Shown piece by piece: positions 6,645 through 12,745 of a DNA stretch of 19,783 nt. The position numbers and the translations under genes are program-made. The stretch is from an uncultured Bacillaceae bacterium (GTDB lineage Bacteria; Bacillota; Bacilli; Caldalkalibacillales; Caldalkalibacillaceae), in NCBI GenBank assembly GCA_937967685.1, contig CALBTX010000217.1, positions 1 to 19,783 of the forward strand, in the 5' to 3' direction. The first letter of the stretch is position 1. Each line of letters starts with the position of its first letter. The notes beneath the pieces are model-generated. The model saw only the letters and a list, made by a program, of their open reading frames with translations, had not been told where the DNA came from and ran no database searches.

Positions 6645-8036
6645 TCACTTTCCTAAACAAAATTGAGAAAACAATTGGTCGATCAAACTCTCACTCACTT
6701 CATCCCCAATAATTTCGCCTAAACTTTGCCACGCTTTATGAATATCGATTTGGACAATATCGACAGGAACGCCAGATTCAATCCCGTTCAAAGCATCTTC
6801 CAGCGCTTGCTTTGCCTGTTGGAGCAAGGAAATATGCCTGGTGTTGCTCACATAAGTCATATCTTGAGCCTCCAACTCCCCCTGGAAATAAAGGTCAGCT
6901 ATCGCCTCTTCCAGCTGATCGATCCCTTCTTCGTTTTTCAAAGACATTTTGACCATCGGTGCCGAAGGTTTCAGCCGCTTCACTTCGCCTAAATCAAGTC
7001 GCGCTTTCAAATCCGATTTATTGGCGACAATGATAGTATCGATGTCCTCCGTTAATTCAAGCAAAATCCGGTCCTCTTTTGCAAATGGCTCTGCCATGTT
7101 TAAGACGAATAAAATCAGGTCGGCTTCACGTAAAGCTTTTTTGGAACGGTCGACACCGATTTTTTCCACCAAGTCTTCCGTCTCCCGGATGCCAGCCGTG
7201 TCAATCAGCCGCAAAGGAACACCGCGCACGTTGACATATTCTTCAATGACATCCCTCGTCGTGCCGGGAATATCCGTCACAATCGCTTTATTTTCCTGAA
7301 CGAGTGCATTTAAAAGGGACGATTTGCCAACGTTCGGCCGGCCGATAATCGCTGTTTGCAATCCTTCCCGCAAAATTTTTCCTTGCTCGGCTGTCTGCAG
7401 CAGCTTTTCTATTTTGGCGGATACGTGCGTACATTTTTTGTTCAAAAATTCGTGAGTGACCGCTTCGACGTCATGTTCAGGATAGTCAATCGTCACTTCG
7501 ATGTGAGCCAACACTTCAATTAATTCTTCTCTCAGCTCTTTTATTTGTTTGGAAAGGCGTCCGCCAACCTGCTCTAAAGCAACGTTCATCGCTTTGTCCG
7601 TTTTGGCCCGAATCAGATCAATGACCGCTTCTGCCTGGGAGAGATCTAATCTGCCGTTTAAAAAGGCCCGTTTCGTAAATTCACCCGGTTCGGCCACTCT
7701 CGCTCCGTAACGAACAATGTATTGCAAAACGCGCTTAACAGACAAGAGCCCGCCATGACAGTTGACTTCGACAACGTCTTCCCGCGTATACGTCCTCGGC
7801 GCCTTCATCACCGACACCATGACCTCTTCGATCGTCTTCCCCGTTTCGGGATCGACCAGATGTCCGTAATGCAACGTATGGCTGTCTACGGCAGACAGCT
7901 TTTTTTTTCCTTTAAACAATCGGTCAACGATGGCAATGGACTCCGGGCCACTCACTCGAATAATGGCGATGCCTCCCTCACCCATCGGCGTGGAAATGGC
8001 CGCTATCGTATCCACGTTCGTTGCAGCCTCGCTCAC
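6645..8036 (-). CDS. mnmE: tRNA modification GTPase MnmE (TrmE)
   Basis: A potassium-activated GTPase that works with MnmG on wobble uridine 34. I chose the GTG at 8036 (463 aa) because AGAGGTGA lies 8 bases upstream. The in-frame GTG at 8048 is itself part of that ribosome binding site. A start nearer VDTIAAIST, where homologues often begin, is possible but less supported. The order is: N-terminal folate-binding domain (STPMGEGGIAIIRVSGP); a helical domain; the inserted G domain with G1 GRPNVGKS (232-239), the DIPGTTRD switch, DTAG and NKSD; and the C-terminal FCLGK, whose cysteine is the conserved catalytic-type residue. It is the first gene of the mnmE-mnmG-rsmG operon. No convincing sigma-A promoter was recognised in the 130 bp upstream. 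Confidence 0.96.
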   Translation of the reverse strand: MSEAATNVDTIAAISTPMGEGGIAIIRVSGPESIAIVDRLFKGKKKLSAVDSHTLHYGHLVDPETGKTIEEVMVSVMKAPRTYTREDVVEVNCHGGLLSVKRVLQYIVRYGARVAEPGEFTKRAFLNGRLDLSQAEAVIDLIRAKTDKAMNVALEQVGGRLSKQIKELREELIEVLAHIEVTIDYPEHDVEAVTHEFLNKKCTHVSAKIEKLLQTAEQGKILREGLQTAIIGRPNVGKSSLLNALVQENKAIVTDIPGTTRDVIEEYVNVRGVPLRLIDTAGIRETEDLVEKIGVDRSKKALREADLILFVLNMAEPFAKEDRILLELTEDIDTIIVANKSDLKARLDLGEVKRLKPSAPMVKMSLKNEEGIDQLEEAIADLYFQGELEAQDMTYVSNTRHISLLQQAKQALEDALNGIESGVPVDIVQIDIHKAWQSLGEIIGDEVSESLIDQLFSQFCLGK

Positions 8037-8160
8037 GGATATGCTCACCTCTATTCACTGCTTGACAAACAGCAGCTTCAACGGGCAGTGCTGATTTTAT
8101 AAGCGCTGTTCATTAGTATTTCCTAACTGTTTAGATTAACACACATCCTTCTTTTTGAGC

Positions 8161-8192
8161 AAAAAAATAGCTTCTATCTTGAAGAAGCTATT
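8161..8192 (-). terminator. Intrinsic terminator of the rpmH-jag operon
   Basis: On the minus strand a perfect 10-bp stem (AATAGCTTCT paired with AGAAGCTATT, 7-base loop) leads straight into seven T residues. It lies about 105 bases past the jag stop and is the clearest terminator in the window. It separates the rpmH operon from mnmE. Confidence 0.92.
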
Positions 8193-8217
8193 GATCAAGT
8201 TGACGCATCCCCACATC

Positions 8218-8251
8218 TCATTCTCTTGAGCAAATCATTCTCTTGAGCAAA
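8218..8251. repeat. 17-bp perfect tandem duplication
   Basis: TCATTCTCTTGAGCAAA occurs twice head-to-tail (8218-8234 and 8235-8251) in the jag-mnmE gap, between the jag stop and its terminator. A third partial copy, TTGAGCAAA, lies at 8155-8163. If jag mRNA ends at the terminator, the repeat lies in its 3' untranslated region. No function is known. A recent slippage duplication is the simplest reading. Confidence 0.9.
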
Positions 8252-8297
8252 CATGCTGTAGAGCATAAACTTATACCACTCATTGAATTTTTAAAAT

Positions 8298-9032
8298 TTA
8301 TTCCGGATAAAGAACAACGCGGCGGTTCGGTTCTTCTCCTTCACTTTTGGTGCTTACACCTGCATAATCATGAAGATACGTATGAATAATTTTACGTTCG
8401 GCTGGATTCATCGGTTCCAAAACAACTTTTTGATGCGTGCGAATCGCTTTTTTGGCCAGGCGGTCGGCTAAATTGTGCAACGCTTCTTTTCGTTTTTCCC
8501 GATAGTTTTCGGCATCCAAAACAATGCGCACGTAACGTGCAGCATGTCGATTGGCGACGACATTTGTCAAATATTGGAGCGCATCGAGTGTCTGTCCCCG
8601 GCGCCCGATAATCATCCCCAACTTCGGACCGGAAATATCAAACAGCACGCGGTCATGCTCATATTTTTGACGAATATGTACGTCCACATTCATTTTTTGT
8701 AAAACGTCTTTCAAAAACCGAAAAGCAATGTTTACTGTTTCCGCCAATTGTTCATCGTCTGCAGATCGATTGACTGAACGCAAGTGATCATCTTCAATGA
8801 CGGAGGCTGCCTGTGTCAGCCGTTCGCTGCTGCCCTCAGGCTGCTTGGGCAAATCATCAGTCTCTTTAAGCATCACTTCCACGATGGCCTCTTTTGAACC
8901 GATCCCCAAAAATCCGCGGCTTGGCTCCTGAACAACGCGTATTTCTACCTCATCTTCGCTTTTTTGCAATTGCTCCAGCGCAGATTGAACCGCCTCTTCA
9001 ATCGTTTTCGCTTGCACCGATACTTTATTCAC
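8298..9032 (-). CDS. jag: Jag/KhpB RNA-binding protein (SpoIIIJ-associated)
   Basis: A cytoplasmic RNA-binding protein linked in Firmicutes to cell elongation and division control and encoded beside YidC. The 244-aa protein has three recognisable parts: a Jag_N domain (about 1-53, with PSRGFLGIGSKEA); an acidic, low-complexity linker (about 55-95) that makes it longer than the 208-aa Bacillus subtilis protein; and a type II KH domain with the GRRG loop at 143-146 followed by an R3H domain (R213 and H217 in AERKIIH). The start is the GTG at 9032, which overlaps the yidC stop as GTGA. AGGAGG lies 10 bases upstream, inside yidC. It is the last gene of the rpmH operon. Confidence 0.95.
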   Translation of the reverse strand: MNKVSVQAKTIEEAVQSALEQLQKSEDEVEIRVVQEPSRGFLGIGSKEAIVEVMLKETDDLPKQPEGSSERLTQAASVIEDDHLRSVNRSADDEQLAETVNIAFRFLKDVLQKMNVDVHIRQKYEHDRVLFDISGPKLGMIIGRRGQTLDALQYLTNVVANRHAARYVRIVLDAENYREKRKEALHNLADRLAKKAIRTHQKVVLEPMNPAERKIIHTYLHDYAGVSTKSEGEEPNRRVVLYPE

Positions 9033-9787
9033 TTACCACTAACCTCCTGCTTCGGTTTATACATATCCTTCATGAAGTAAGCTTGAGCGATGGAAAACAA
9101 GTTACCGATGACCCAATATAAAGCAAGGGCTGACGGGAAGTAAATGGCGAAGATGGCTATCATGAATGGTAAAACGACCATTAATATTTTCATCTGCGGA
9201 TTGGCCTGTGCGCCCATCACCTTTTGCTGCAAATAAGTCGTTAATCCAGCCAGCACGGGCAAAATGTAAAACGGATCGGGTTGTCCCAAATCACTGAGCC
9301 ATAAAAACGAATGTGTGGCGATATGCTCGTTGCGCATAATCGCATGGTAAAAAGCGATCAATATGGGCATCTGGACGAGAATAGGGAAACAACCAGCCAG
9401 CGGATTGACATTGTATTTTTGAAACAGCTTCATCGTTTCCTGCTGTAACTTTTGTTGATCATTTTGATATTTTTTCTGGATTTTCACCATTTCCGGTTGA
9501 ATCACTTGCATCATTTTAGACGTCTTTAACTGCTTGATCATCAGAGGCAACGTTAATAAACGCAATAAAATCGTCACCACGACGATGGACCAACCATACT
9601 GATCAACATTGCGATCATCGGTCGTATTAAACAGCTTCGCAAAATAATCGAGCGTCCAAGACAGAGGAAAGACGAAAAACTTATCCCAAATTCCGTTATC
9701 CGGATCTATCGGATCTTCATAGTTACATCCTGCAGCAAACATAACGAGTATCAGGAGAACAAAAATGAGTGCAAACTTCCGGGTCAA
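9029..9787 (-). CDS. yidC: Membrane protein insertase YidC (SpoIIIJ type), lipoprotein
   Basis: An Oxa1/YidC/Alb3-family insertase that places membrane proteins in the cytoplasmic membrane, alone or with SecYEG. I chose the TTG at 9787 (252 aa): AGGAGGAG lies 7 bases upstream, while the farther TTG at 9805 has no ribosome binding site and nearly abuts yidD. The N-terminus is a lipoprotein signal peptide ending in a lipobox with the acylated cysteine at C21 (MFAAGC). The usual five hydrophobic segments follow. The conserved groove arginine is R76 (TILLRLLTLP), and the family stretch NPLAGCFPILVQMPI is present. It is 21 bases from yidD and overlaps jag by 4. Whether a second yidC paralogue exists elsewhere cannot be told from this window. 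Confidence 0.95.
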   Translation of the reverse strand: MTRKFALIFVLLILVMFAAGCNYEDPIDPDNGIWDKFFVFPLSWTLDYFAKLFNTTDDRNVDQYGWSIVVVTILLRLLTLPLMIKQLKTSKMMQVIQPEMVKIQKKYQNDQQKLQQETMKLFQKYNVNPLAGCFPILVQMPILIAFYHAIMRNEHIATHSFLWLSDLGQPDPFYILPVLAGLTTYLQQKVMGAQANPQMKILMVVLPFMIAIFAIYFPSALALYWVIGNLFSIAQAYFMKDMYKPKQEVSGK

Positions 9788-9808
9788 GATGACTCCTCCT
9801 AACAAAGA

Positions 9809-10018
9809 TTAAGGTAGTGGGTCATAACCACCGGGGTGAAACGGATGGCATTTTATAATTCTTTTCAAACCTAAAAAACCACCCTTGACCACCCCATACT
9901 TTGCGATCGCTTCATATGTATACCGGGAACAGGAAGGTGCAAAACGACAAGTAGGAGGAAGAACAGGAGAAATGCATTGTTGATAGATACGAATCAAGCC
10001 TAAAAATAACTTTCTCAT
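9809..10018 (-). CDS. yidD: Membrane protein insertion efficiency factor YidD
   Basis: A small (69 aa) membrane-associated protein that assists YidC-dependent insertion. The family hallmarks are all here: an amphipathic N-terminus (MRKLFLGLIRIYQQ), the central PTCRFAPSCSRY motif with its two cysteines, and the C-terminal HPFHPGGYDPLP. AAGGAAGTG precedes the ATG at good spacing. It sits between rnpA and yidC, the arrangement common across bacteria. In Bacillus subtilis the homologue is, to my recollection, encoded elsewhere (ytjA), so this operon keeps the fuller ancestral order. Confidence 0.95.
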   Translation of the reverse strand: MRKLFLGLIRIYQQCISPVLPPTCRFAPSCSRYTYEAIAKYGVVKGGFLGLKRIIKCHPFHPGGYDPLP

Positions 10019-10077
10019 CGATTCTTCACTTCCTTAAAACCTAGCGTTTCTTTAAAACCCAAACGTCCGCCCAAAAC

Positions 10078-10419
10078 TTACGGACGATACAGCTTTGATT
10101 TCTTGAGCACATGTAAAAAACTATTTTTCAACTGTTCATAATTTAATGAAAGCGCTTGCCTGCGAACAACAACGATAAAATCATATCCTCGGGGCAAATG
10201 TTTCGCTTCGTTTCTCACAACTTCCTTTACCAGGCGTTTGATCCGGTTGCGAACGACAGCCTGTCCCAATTTCTTGCTGACAGAAACGCCCAGGCGGAAA
10301 TGGGCCACATGCGGGTTGCGACAATAATATAAAACCAGCTGCCGATTTGCGACCGAACGGCCCTCTTCGTAGACAAGCTGAAAATCTTCATTTTTGCGCA
10401 AACGATGACTTTTGTGCAT
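10078..10419 (-). CDS. rnpA: Ribonuclease P protein component
   Basis: The protein subunit of RNase P, which matures tRNA 5' ends together with the catalytic RNA. At 113 aa it has the usual length. The RNR motif (VVRNRIKRLVKE, about residues 55-66) is intact, and the N-terminus RLRKNEDFQLVYEEG is typical. The ATG at 10419 has AGGAAG about 7 bases upstream. It follows rpmH after a gap of about 100 bases that contains a hairpin with a T-tract, so its expression may be lower than that of rpmH. The yidD gene starts 59 bases downstream. Confidence 0.97.
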   Translation of the reverse strand: MHKSHRLRKNEDFQLVYEEGRSVANRQLVLYYCRNPHVAHFRLGVSVSKKLGQAVVRNRIKRLVKEVVRNEAKHLPRGYDFIVVVRRQALSLNYEQLKNSFLHVLKKSKLYRP

Positions 10420-10497
10420 ACAGATGCTTCCTATCGTCTATTATAACAACTTTTGGCAAGGAATAAACCGAACATTGAAAAATAGTCTGACGATGTG

Positions 10498-10523
10498 AAA
10501 AAAGGCCACTGAGATCAGCAGCC
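10498..10523 (-). terminator. Attenuator-like terminator between rpmH and rnpA
   Basis: On the minus strand GGCTGCTG pairs with CAGTGGCC (8 pairs, two of them G-U type, 4-base loop) and is followed by six T residues. The hairpin begins at the rpmH stop codon. Because rnpA, yidD, yidC and jag have no obvious promoter of their own, this is best read as a partial terminator that sets the L34 to RnpA ratio. Confidence 0.65.
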
Positions 10524-10657
10524 TATGCCGAAAGGACCTTTCTTCCCTTTTTCCGTCGGCGAGCCAATATTTTACGTCCGTTTTTCGTTTTCATTCGGGC
10601 GCGAAATCCGTGAACCCTTTTCCGTTTGCGATTGCTTGGTTGAAACGTTCTTTTCAT
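10523..10657 (-). CDS. rpmH: 50S ribosomal protein L34
   Basis: A small, very basic protein of the large ribosomal subunit. The 44-aa protein beginning MKRTFQPSNRKRKR and ending ARRRKKGRKVLSA matches the family over its full length. GGGAGGTG lies upstream. Two ATG codons stand side by side (10660 and 10657). I chose the inner one because L34 proteins begin MKRTFQP, and both have acceptable spacing. It is the first gene of the leftward operon, next to the origin, as is usual for rpmH. It is transcribed from the strong promoter at 10715-10743 with a leader of about 50 bases. Confidence 0.97.
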   Translation of the reverse strand: MKRTFQPSNRKRKRVHGFRARMKTKNGRKILARRRKKGRKVLSA

Positions 10658-10714
10658 CATCACGCACCTCCCTAGAACACTATCTCCAAACAGCTGATTA
10701 AAACAGTCTAAAGT

Positions 10715-10743
10715 ATTATAAAGATCTTTGAAAAAAAAGTCAA
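10715..10743 (-). promoter_or_regulatory. Sigma-A promoter of rpmH
   Basis: On the minus strand, a -35 TTGACT (10738-10743) and a perfect -10 TATAAT (10715-10720) are separated by exactly 17 bases. The spacer contains a T8 run. A DnaA-box-like sequence lies 20 bases upstream (10763-10771), so DnaA could influence this promoter. Confidence 0.9.
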
Positions 10744-10868
10744 TCAAACCTCCAAAATGACGTGTGGATGATCGATCAACAACTTCTGACAAATATCTAC
10801 ATATTTACCCACATCTATCCCACAAATTCAGCCATGTGTATAATATAAAAAAATACGGGTTGTGCACA

Positions 10869-10877
10869 TGTGGATAA
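10869..10877 (-). promoter_or_regulatory. Consensus DnaA box
   Basis: TGTGGATAA, an exact match on the minus strand to TTATCCACA. It lies 15 bases upstream of the -35 of the candidate dnaA promoter. Confidence 0.92.
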
Positions 10878-10891
10878 ACCAAAAAGATCAT

Positions 10892-10920
10892 TTGAACAGA
10901 CAATATTTATTTGATATGCT
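10892..10920 (+). promoter_or_regulatory. Candidate dnaA promoter
   Basis: TTGAAC (10892-10897) and TATGCT (10915-10920) are 17 bases apart, and each matches the sigma-A consensus at 4 of 6 positions. The pair is flanked by the two exact DnaA boxes, the arrangement expected for DnaA autorepression. The leader would be about 250 bases. This is the best candidate I found, but a weak one. Confidence 0.35.
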
Positions 10921-10935
10921 ATGTATGCTTCTATC

Positions 10936-10944
10936 TGTGGATAA
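10936..10944 (-). promoter_or_regulatory. Consensus DnaA box
   Basis: TGTGGATAA, an exact match on the minus strand to TTATCCACA. It lies just downstream of the candidate dnaA -10. Confidence 0.92.
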
Positions 10945-11179
10945 CATCCAACATGCAAACGAATATCCACACGATGTGGATGAAATTGTGGATATTTATT
11001 CCCAATGTGAATGATTCTTCTATTATTTTTCCACAGAAATAGACTTTGTTCTCTTTTTTATCTCGTTTTCTTACATTTTTTCTCTCGTTAGGCTTGTGTA
11101 AAAAATGTGCATGAAATGATTTTGTTTTTTCTCGGAAACCTCTTGCTAAGCGAACAAGAAGGAAAAGGAGTTAATCATA

Positions 11180-12565
11180 ATGAAAAGTGCGGAAGAACTC
11201 TGGTCGCAAACATTGACCGAAGTGAAAAAGAAAATCAGTAAACCAAGTTATGAAACTTGGTTGCAAACGACGAAAGCACACTCGCTCAATGAAAAACAAC
11301 TTGTTGTCGCTGCAAGAAGTGAGTTTGAAAGAGACTGGTTAGAGTCAAACTATGCTTATTTTATTGGCGAAATTCTGGAAGAAATCACCGGGTTTCCACT
11401 AGAAATAAAATTTATAGCTCAACAAGAGGAACCATTGGATGATGTTGATGTCAACATCGCGTTTCAATATAAAGAACACAAGCCGCAAAAAGACGCTGAC
11501 CACAAAGGGGAATCGGCACAGGAGCTATACACGCCATCCACAGGAGGCGTGCTCAATGCAAAATATACGTTTGATACGTTCGTAGTCGGGGCGGGAAACC
11601 GTTTTGCCCACGCCGCTTCCCTCGCTGTCGCAGAAGCTCCGGCCCAAGCGTACAATCCTTTATTTATATACGGCGGGGTAGGTTTGGGAAAAACGCATTT
11701 AATGCATGCCATCGGCCAGTATATTTTAGAACACAATCCGAAGATGAAAGTCGTCTACACGACATCGGAAAAGTTTACGAACGAATTTATCAATTCTATT
11801 TTGGATAACAAGGCGACAGAATTTCGCAATAAATACCGCAAGGTCGATGTCCTGTTGATAGATGATATTCAATTTCTAGCCAAAAAAGAACAAACACAAG
11901 AAGAGTTTTTTCATACGTTCAACACGCTGCATGAAGAAAATCGACAAATTGTCATTTCCAGCGACAGGCCGCCGAAGGAGATTCCAACCCTGGAAGATCG
12001 CTTGCGCTCCCGTTTCGAATGGGGTTTGATCACGGACATCACCCCGCCTGATTTGGAGACACGCATCGCCATTTTACGCAAAAAGGCAAGGGCAGAAAAA
12101 TTGGACATCCCCAATGAAGTACTCGTCTATATCGCCAATCAAATCAATACAAACATCCGGGAACTGGAGGGCGCTTTAATCCGCGTCGTCGCTTTCAGTT
12201 CCCTCGTCAACGAAGATATTTCCGCCGAATTGGCCGCCCAGGCATTGAAAGATATCATTCCCAGCAACAGGCCGAAAGTGATAACGATCGACCACATCCA
12301 ACAAGTTGTCGCCCACCATTTCGGGCTGAAGGTTGAAGATTTAAAATCAAAAAAAAGAACGAAATCCATCGCTTTCCCCAGGCAGATCGCCATGTATTTG
12401 TCCCGTAAGCTGACGGACGCCTCTTTGCCAAAGATCGGACTGGAATTCGGCAAACGGGACCATACCACCGTCATTCATGCCTATGAAAAAATAAAAAAAG
12501 CGGTCAACACCGACCAGACGATTGAAAAAACGATTGATAACCTCACCGAAATGATTCAAAAATAA
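11180..12565 (+). CDS. dnaA: Chromosomal replication initiator DnaA
   Basis: An AAA+ ATPase that binds DnaA boxes at oriC, melts the origin and helps load the replicative helicase. At 461 aa it is slightly longer than the 446-aa Bacillus subtilis protein, the excess lying in the variable domain II (about 85-120). Domain I (1-80) is typical, with ELWSQTL and SYETWL. The AAA+ core has Walker A GGVGLGKT (165-172) and Walker B VLLIDDI (224-230), plus the arginine-finger region DRLRSRFEWGL (273-283). Domain IV ends with the DnaA signature DHTTVIHAYEK (427-437) for box recognition. AAAGGAG lies about 9 bases before the ATG. DnaA boxes lie on both sides of the gene. Confidence 0.98.
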   Translation: MKSAEELWSQTLTEVKKKISKPSYETWLQTTKAHSLNEKQLVVAARSEFERDWLESNYAYFIGEILEEITGFPLEIKFIAQQEEPLDDVDVNIAFQYKEHKPQKDADHKGESAQELYTPSTGGVLNAKYTFDTFVVGAGNRFAHAASLAVAEAPAQAYNPLFIYGGVGLGKTHLMHAIGQYILEHNPKMKVVYTTSEKFTNEFINSILDNKATEFRNKYRKVDVLLIDDIQFLAKKEQTQEEFFHTFNTLHEENRQIVISSDRPPKEIPTLEDRLRSRFEWGLITDITPPDLETRIAILRKKARAEKLDIPNEVLVYIANQINTNIRELEGALIRVVAFSSLVNEDISAELAAQALKDIIPSNRPKVITIDHIQQVVAHHFGLKVEDLKSKKRTKSIAFPRQIAMYLSRKLTDASLPKIGLEFGKRDHTTVIHAYEKIKKAVNTDQTIEKTIDNLTEMIQK

Positions 12566-12569
12566 ACCA

Positions 12570-12660
12570 TGTGTATAAGGTGAAGAAGCTGTGCACAAAC
12601 AATCCACATGTGCATAGCTTTATTTTTGCTGATCATTTCCGGTTTTTCCACAAATCCACA
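12570..12660. other. oriC, downstream DnaA-box cluster (dnaA-dnaN gap)
   Basis: Two 8-of-9 matches to the DnaA box (TGTGTATAA at 12570-12578 on the minus strand and TTTTCCACA at 12644-12652) and two weaker 7-of-9 matches (12600-12608 and 12652-12660) fill this gap. The last two are adjacent and in the same orientation, immediately before an AT-rich tract. This matches the incC half of the Bacillus subtilis origin, where unwinding takes place. Confidence 0.82.
12588..12627 (+). terminator. Terminator-like hairpin between dnaA and dnaN
   Basis: GCTGTGCACA (12588-12597) and TGTGCATAGC (12609-12618) can pair over 10 positions with one G-U pair. The 11-base loop contains a partial DnaA box (12600-12608). 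TTTATTTTT follows. It could stop part of the dnaA transcription before dnaN, or simply reflect the symmetry of origin repeats. Confidence 0.5.
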
Positions 12661-12727
12661 GCAATTATGATTAATATTACTTTAAAATAATATATATATG
12701 CTAAAATAGATAAAGATATGCTTAAAA
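12661..12727. other. Probable DNA unwinding element of oriC
   Basis: The tract is almost pure A/T, with only scattered G or C. It directly follows two adjacent DnaA-box-like sites, in the same position as the Bacillus subtilis unwinding element. The first part, 12664-12681, reads in threes as TTA TGA TTA ATA TTA CTT, a plausible but imperfect run of DnaA-trio-like triplets. Confidence 0.65.
12699..12707 (+). promoter_or_regulatory. Candidate extended -10 promoter for dnaN
   Basis: TGCTAAAAT carries an extended -10 (TG, one base, then TAAAAT, 5 of 6 to TATAAT). No good -35 lies 16-18 bases upstream. A transcript would start about 32 bases before the dnaN ATG. The setting inside an AT-rich unwinding element raises the chance of a false match. 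Confidence 0.35.
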
Positions 12728-12745
12728 AAGTTGGAGGTATGGAAG

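Larger units (their letters stand above)
10763..11035. other. oriC, upstream DnaA-box cluster (rpmH-dnaA gap)
   Basis: The roughly 520-bp gap between rpmH and dnaA holds two exact DnaA boxes (TTATCCACA in reverse, at 10869-10877 and 10936-10944). Six sites match 8 of 9: 10763-10771, 10805-10813, 10963-10971, 10975-10983, 10987-10995 and 11027-11035. Orientations are mixed, and those between 10963 and 10995 are about 12 bases apart. This corresponds to the incA/incB part of the Bacillus subtilis bipartite origin. The remaining 140 bases before dnaA are T-rich with no further boxes recognised. Confidence 0.9.

Noticed and set aside
7722..8102. 126-codon plus-strand frame opposite mnmE
   Set aside because: It is antisense to a highly conserved gene, has no ribosome binding site that I can see, and its translation resembles no family.
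8049..8150. Promoter for mnmE in the jag-mnmE gap
   Set aside because: TATAAA- and TACTAA-like elements occur on the minus strand but none has a credible -35 at 16-18 bases. A promoter must exist nearby but I cannot place it.
10523..10792. 89-codon extension of the rpmH reading frame
   Set aside because: The extra N-terminal 45 codons run through the rpmH promoter and leader. L34 is 44 aa and has a strong ribosome binding site at the internal start.
12347..12607. Minus-strand frames opposite the 3' end of dnaA and the dnaA-dnaN gap
   Set aside because: They are shadows of dnaA coding sequence that run through origin repeats, with no ribosome binding site and no recognisable protein.
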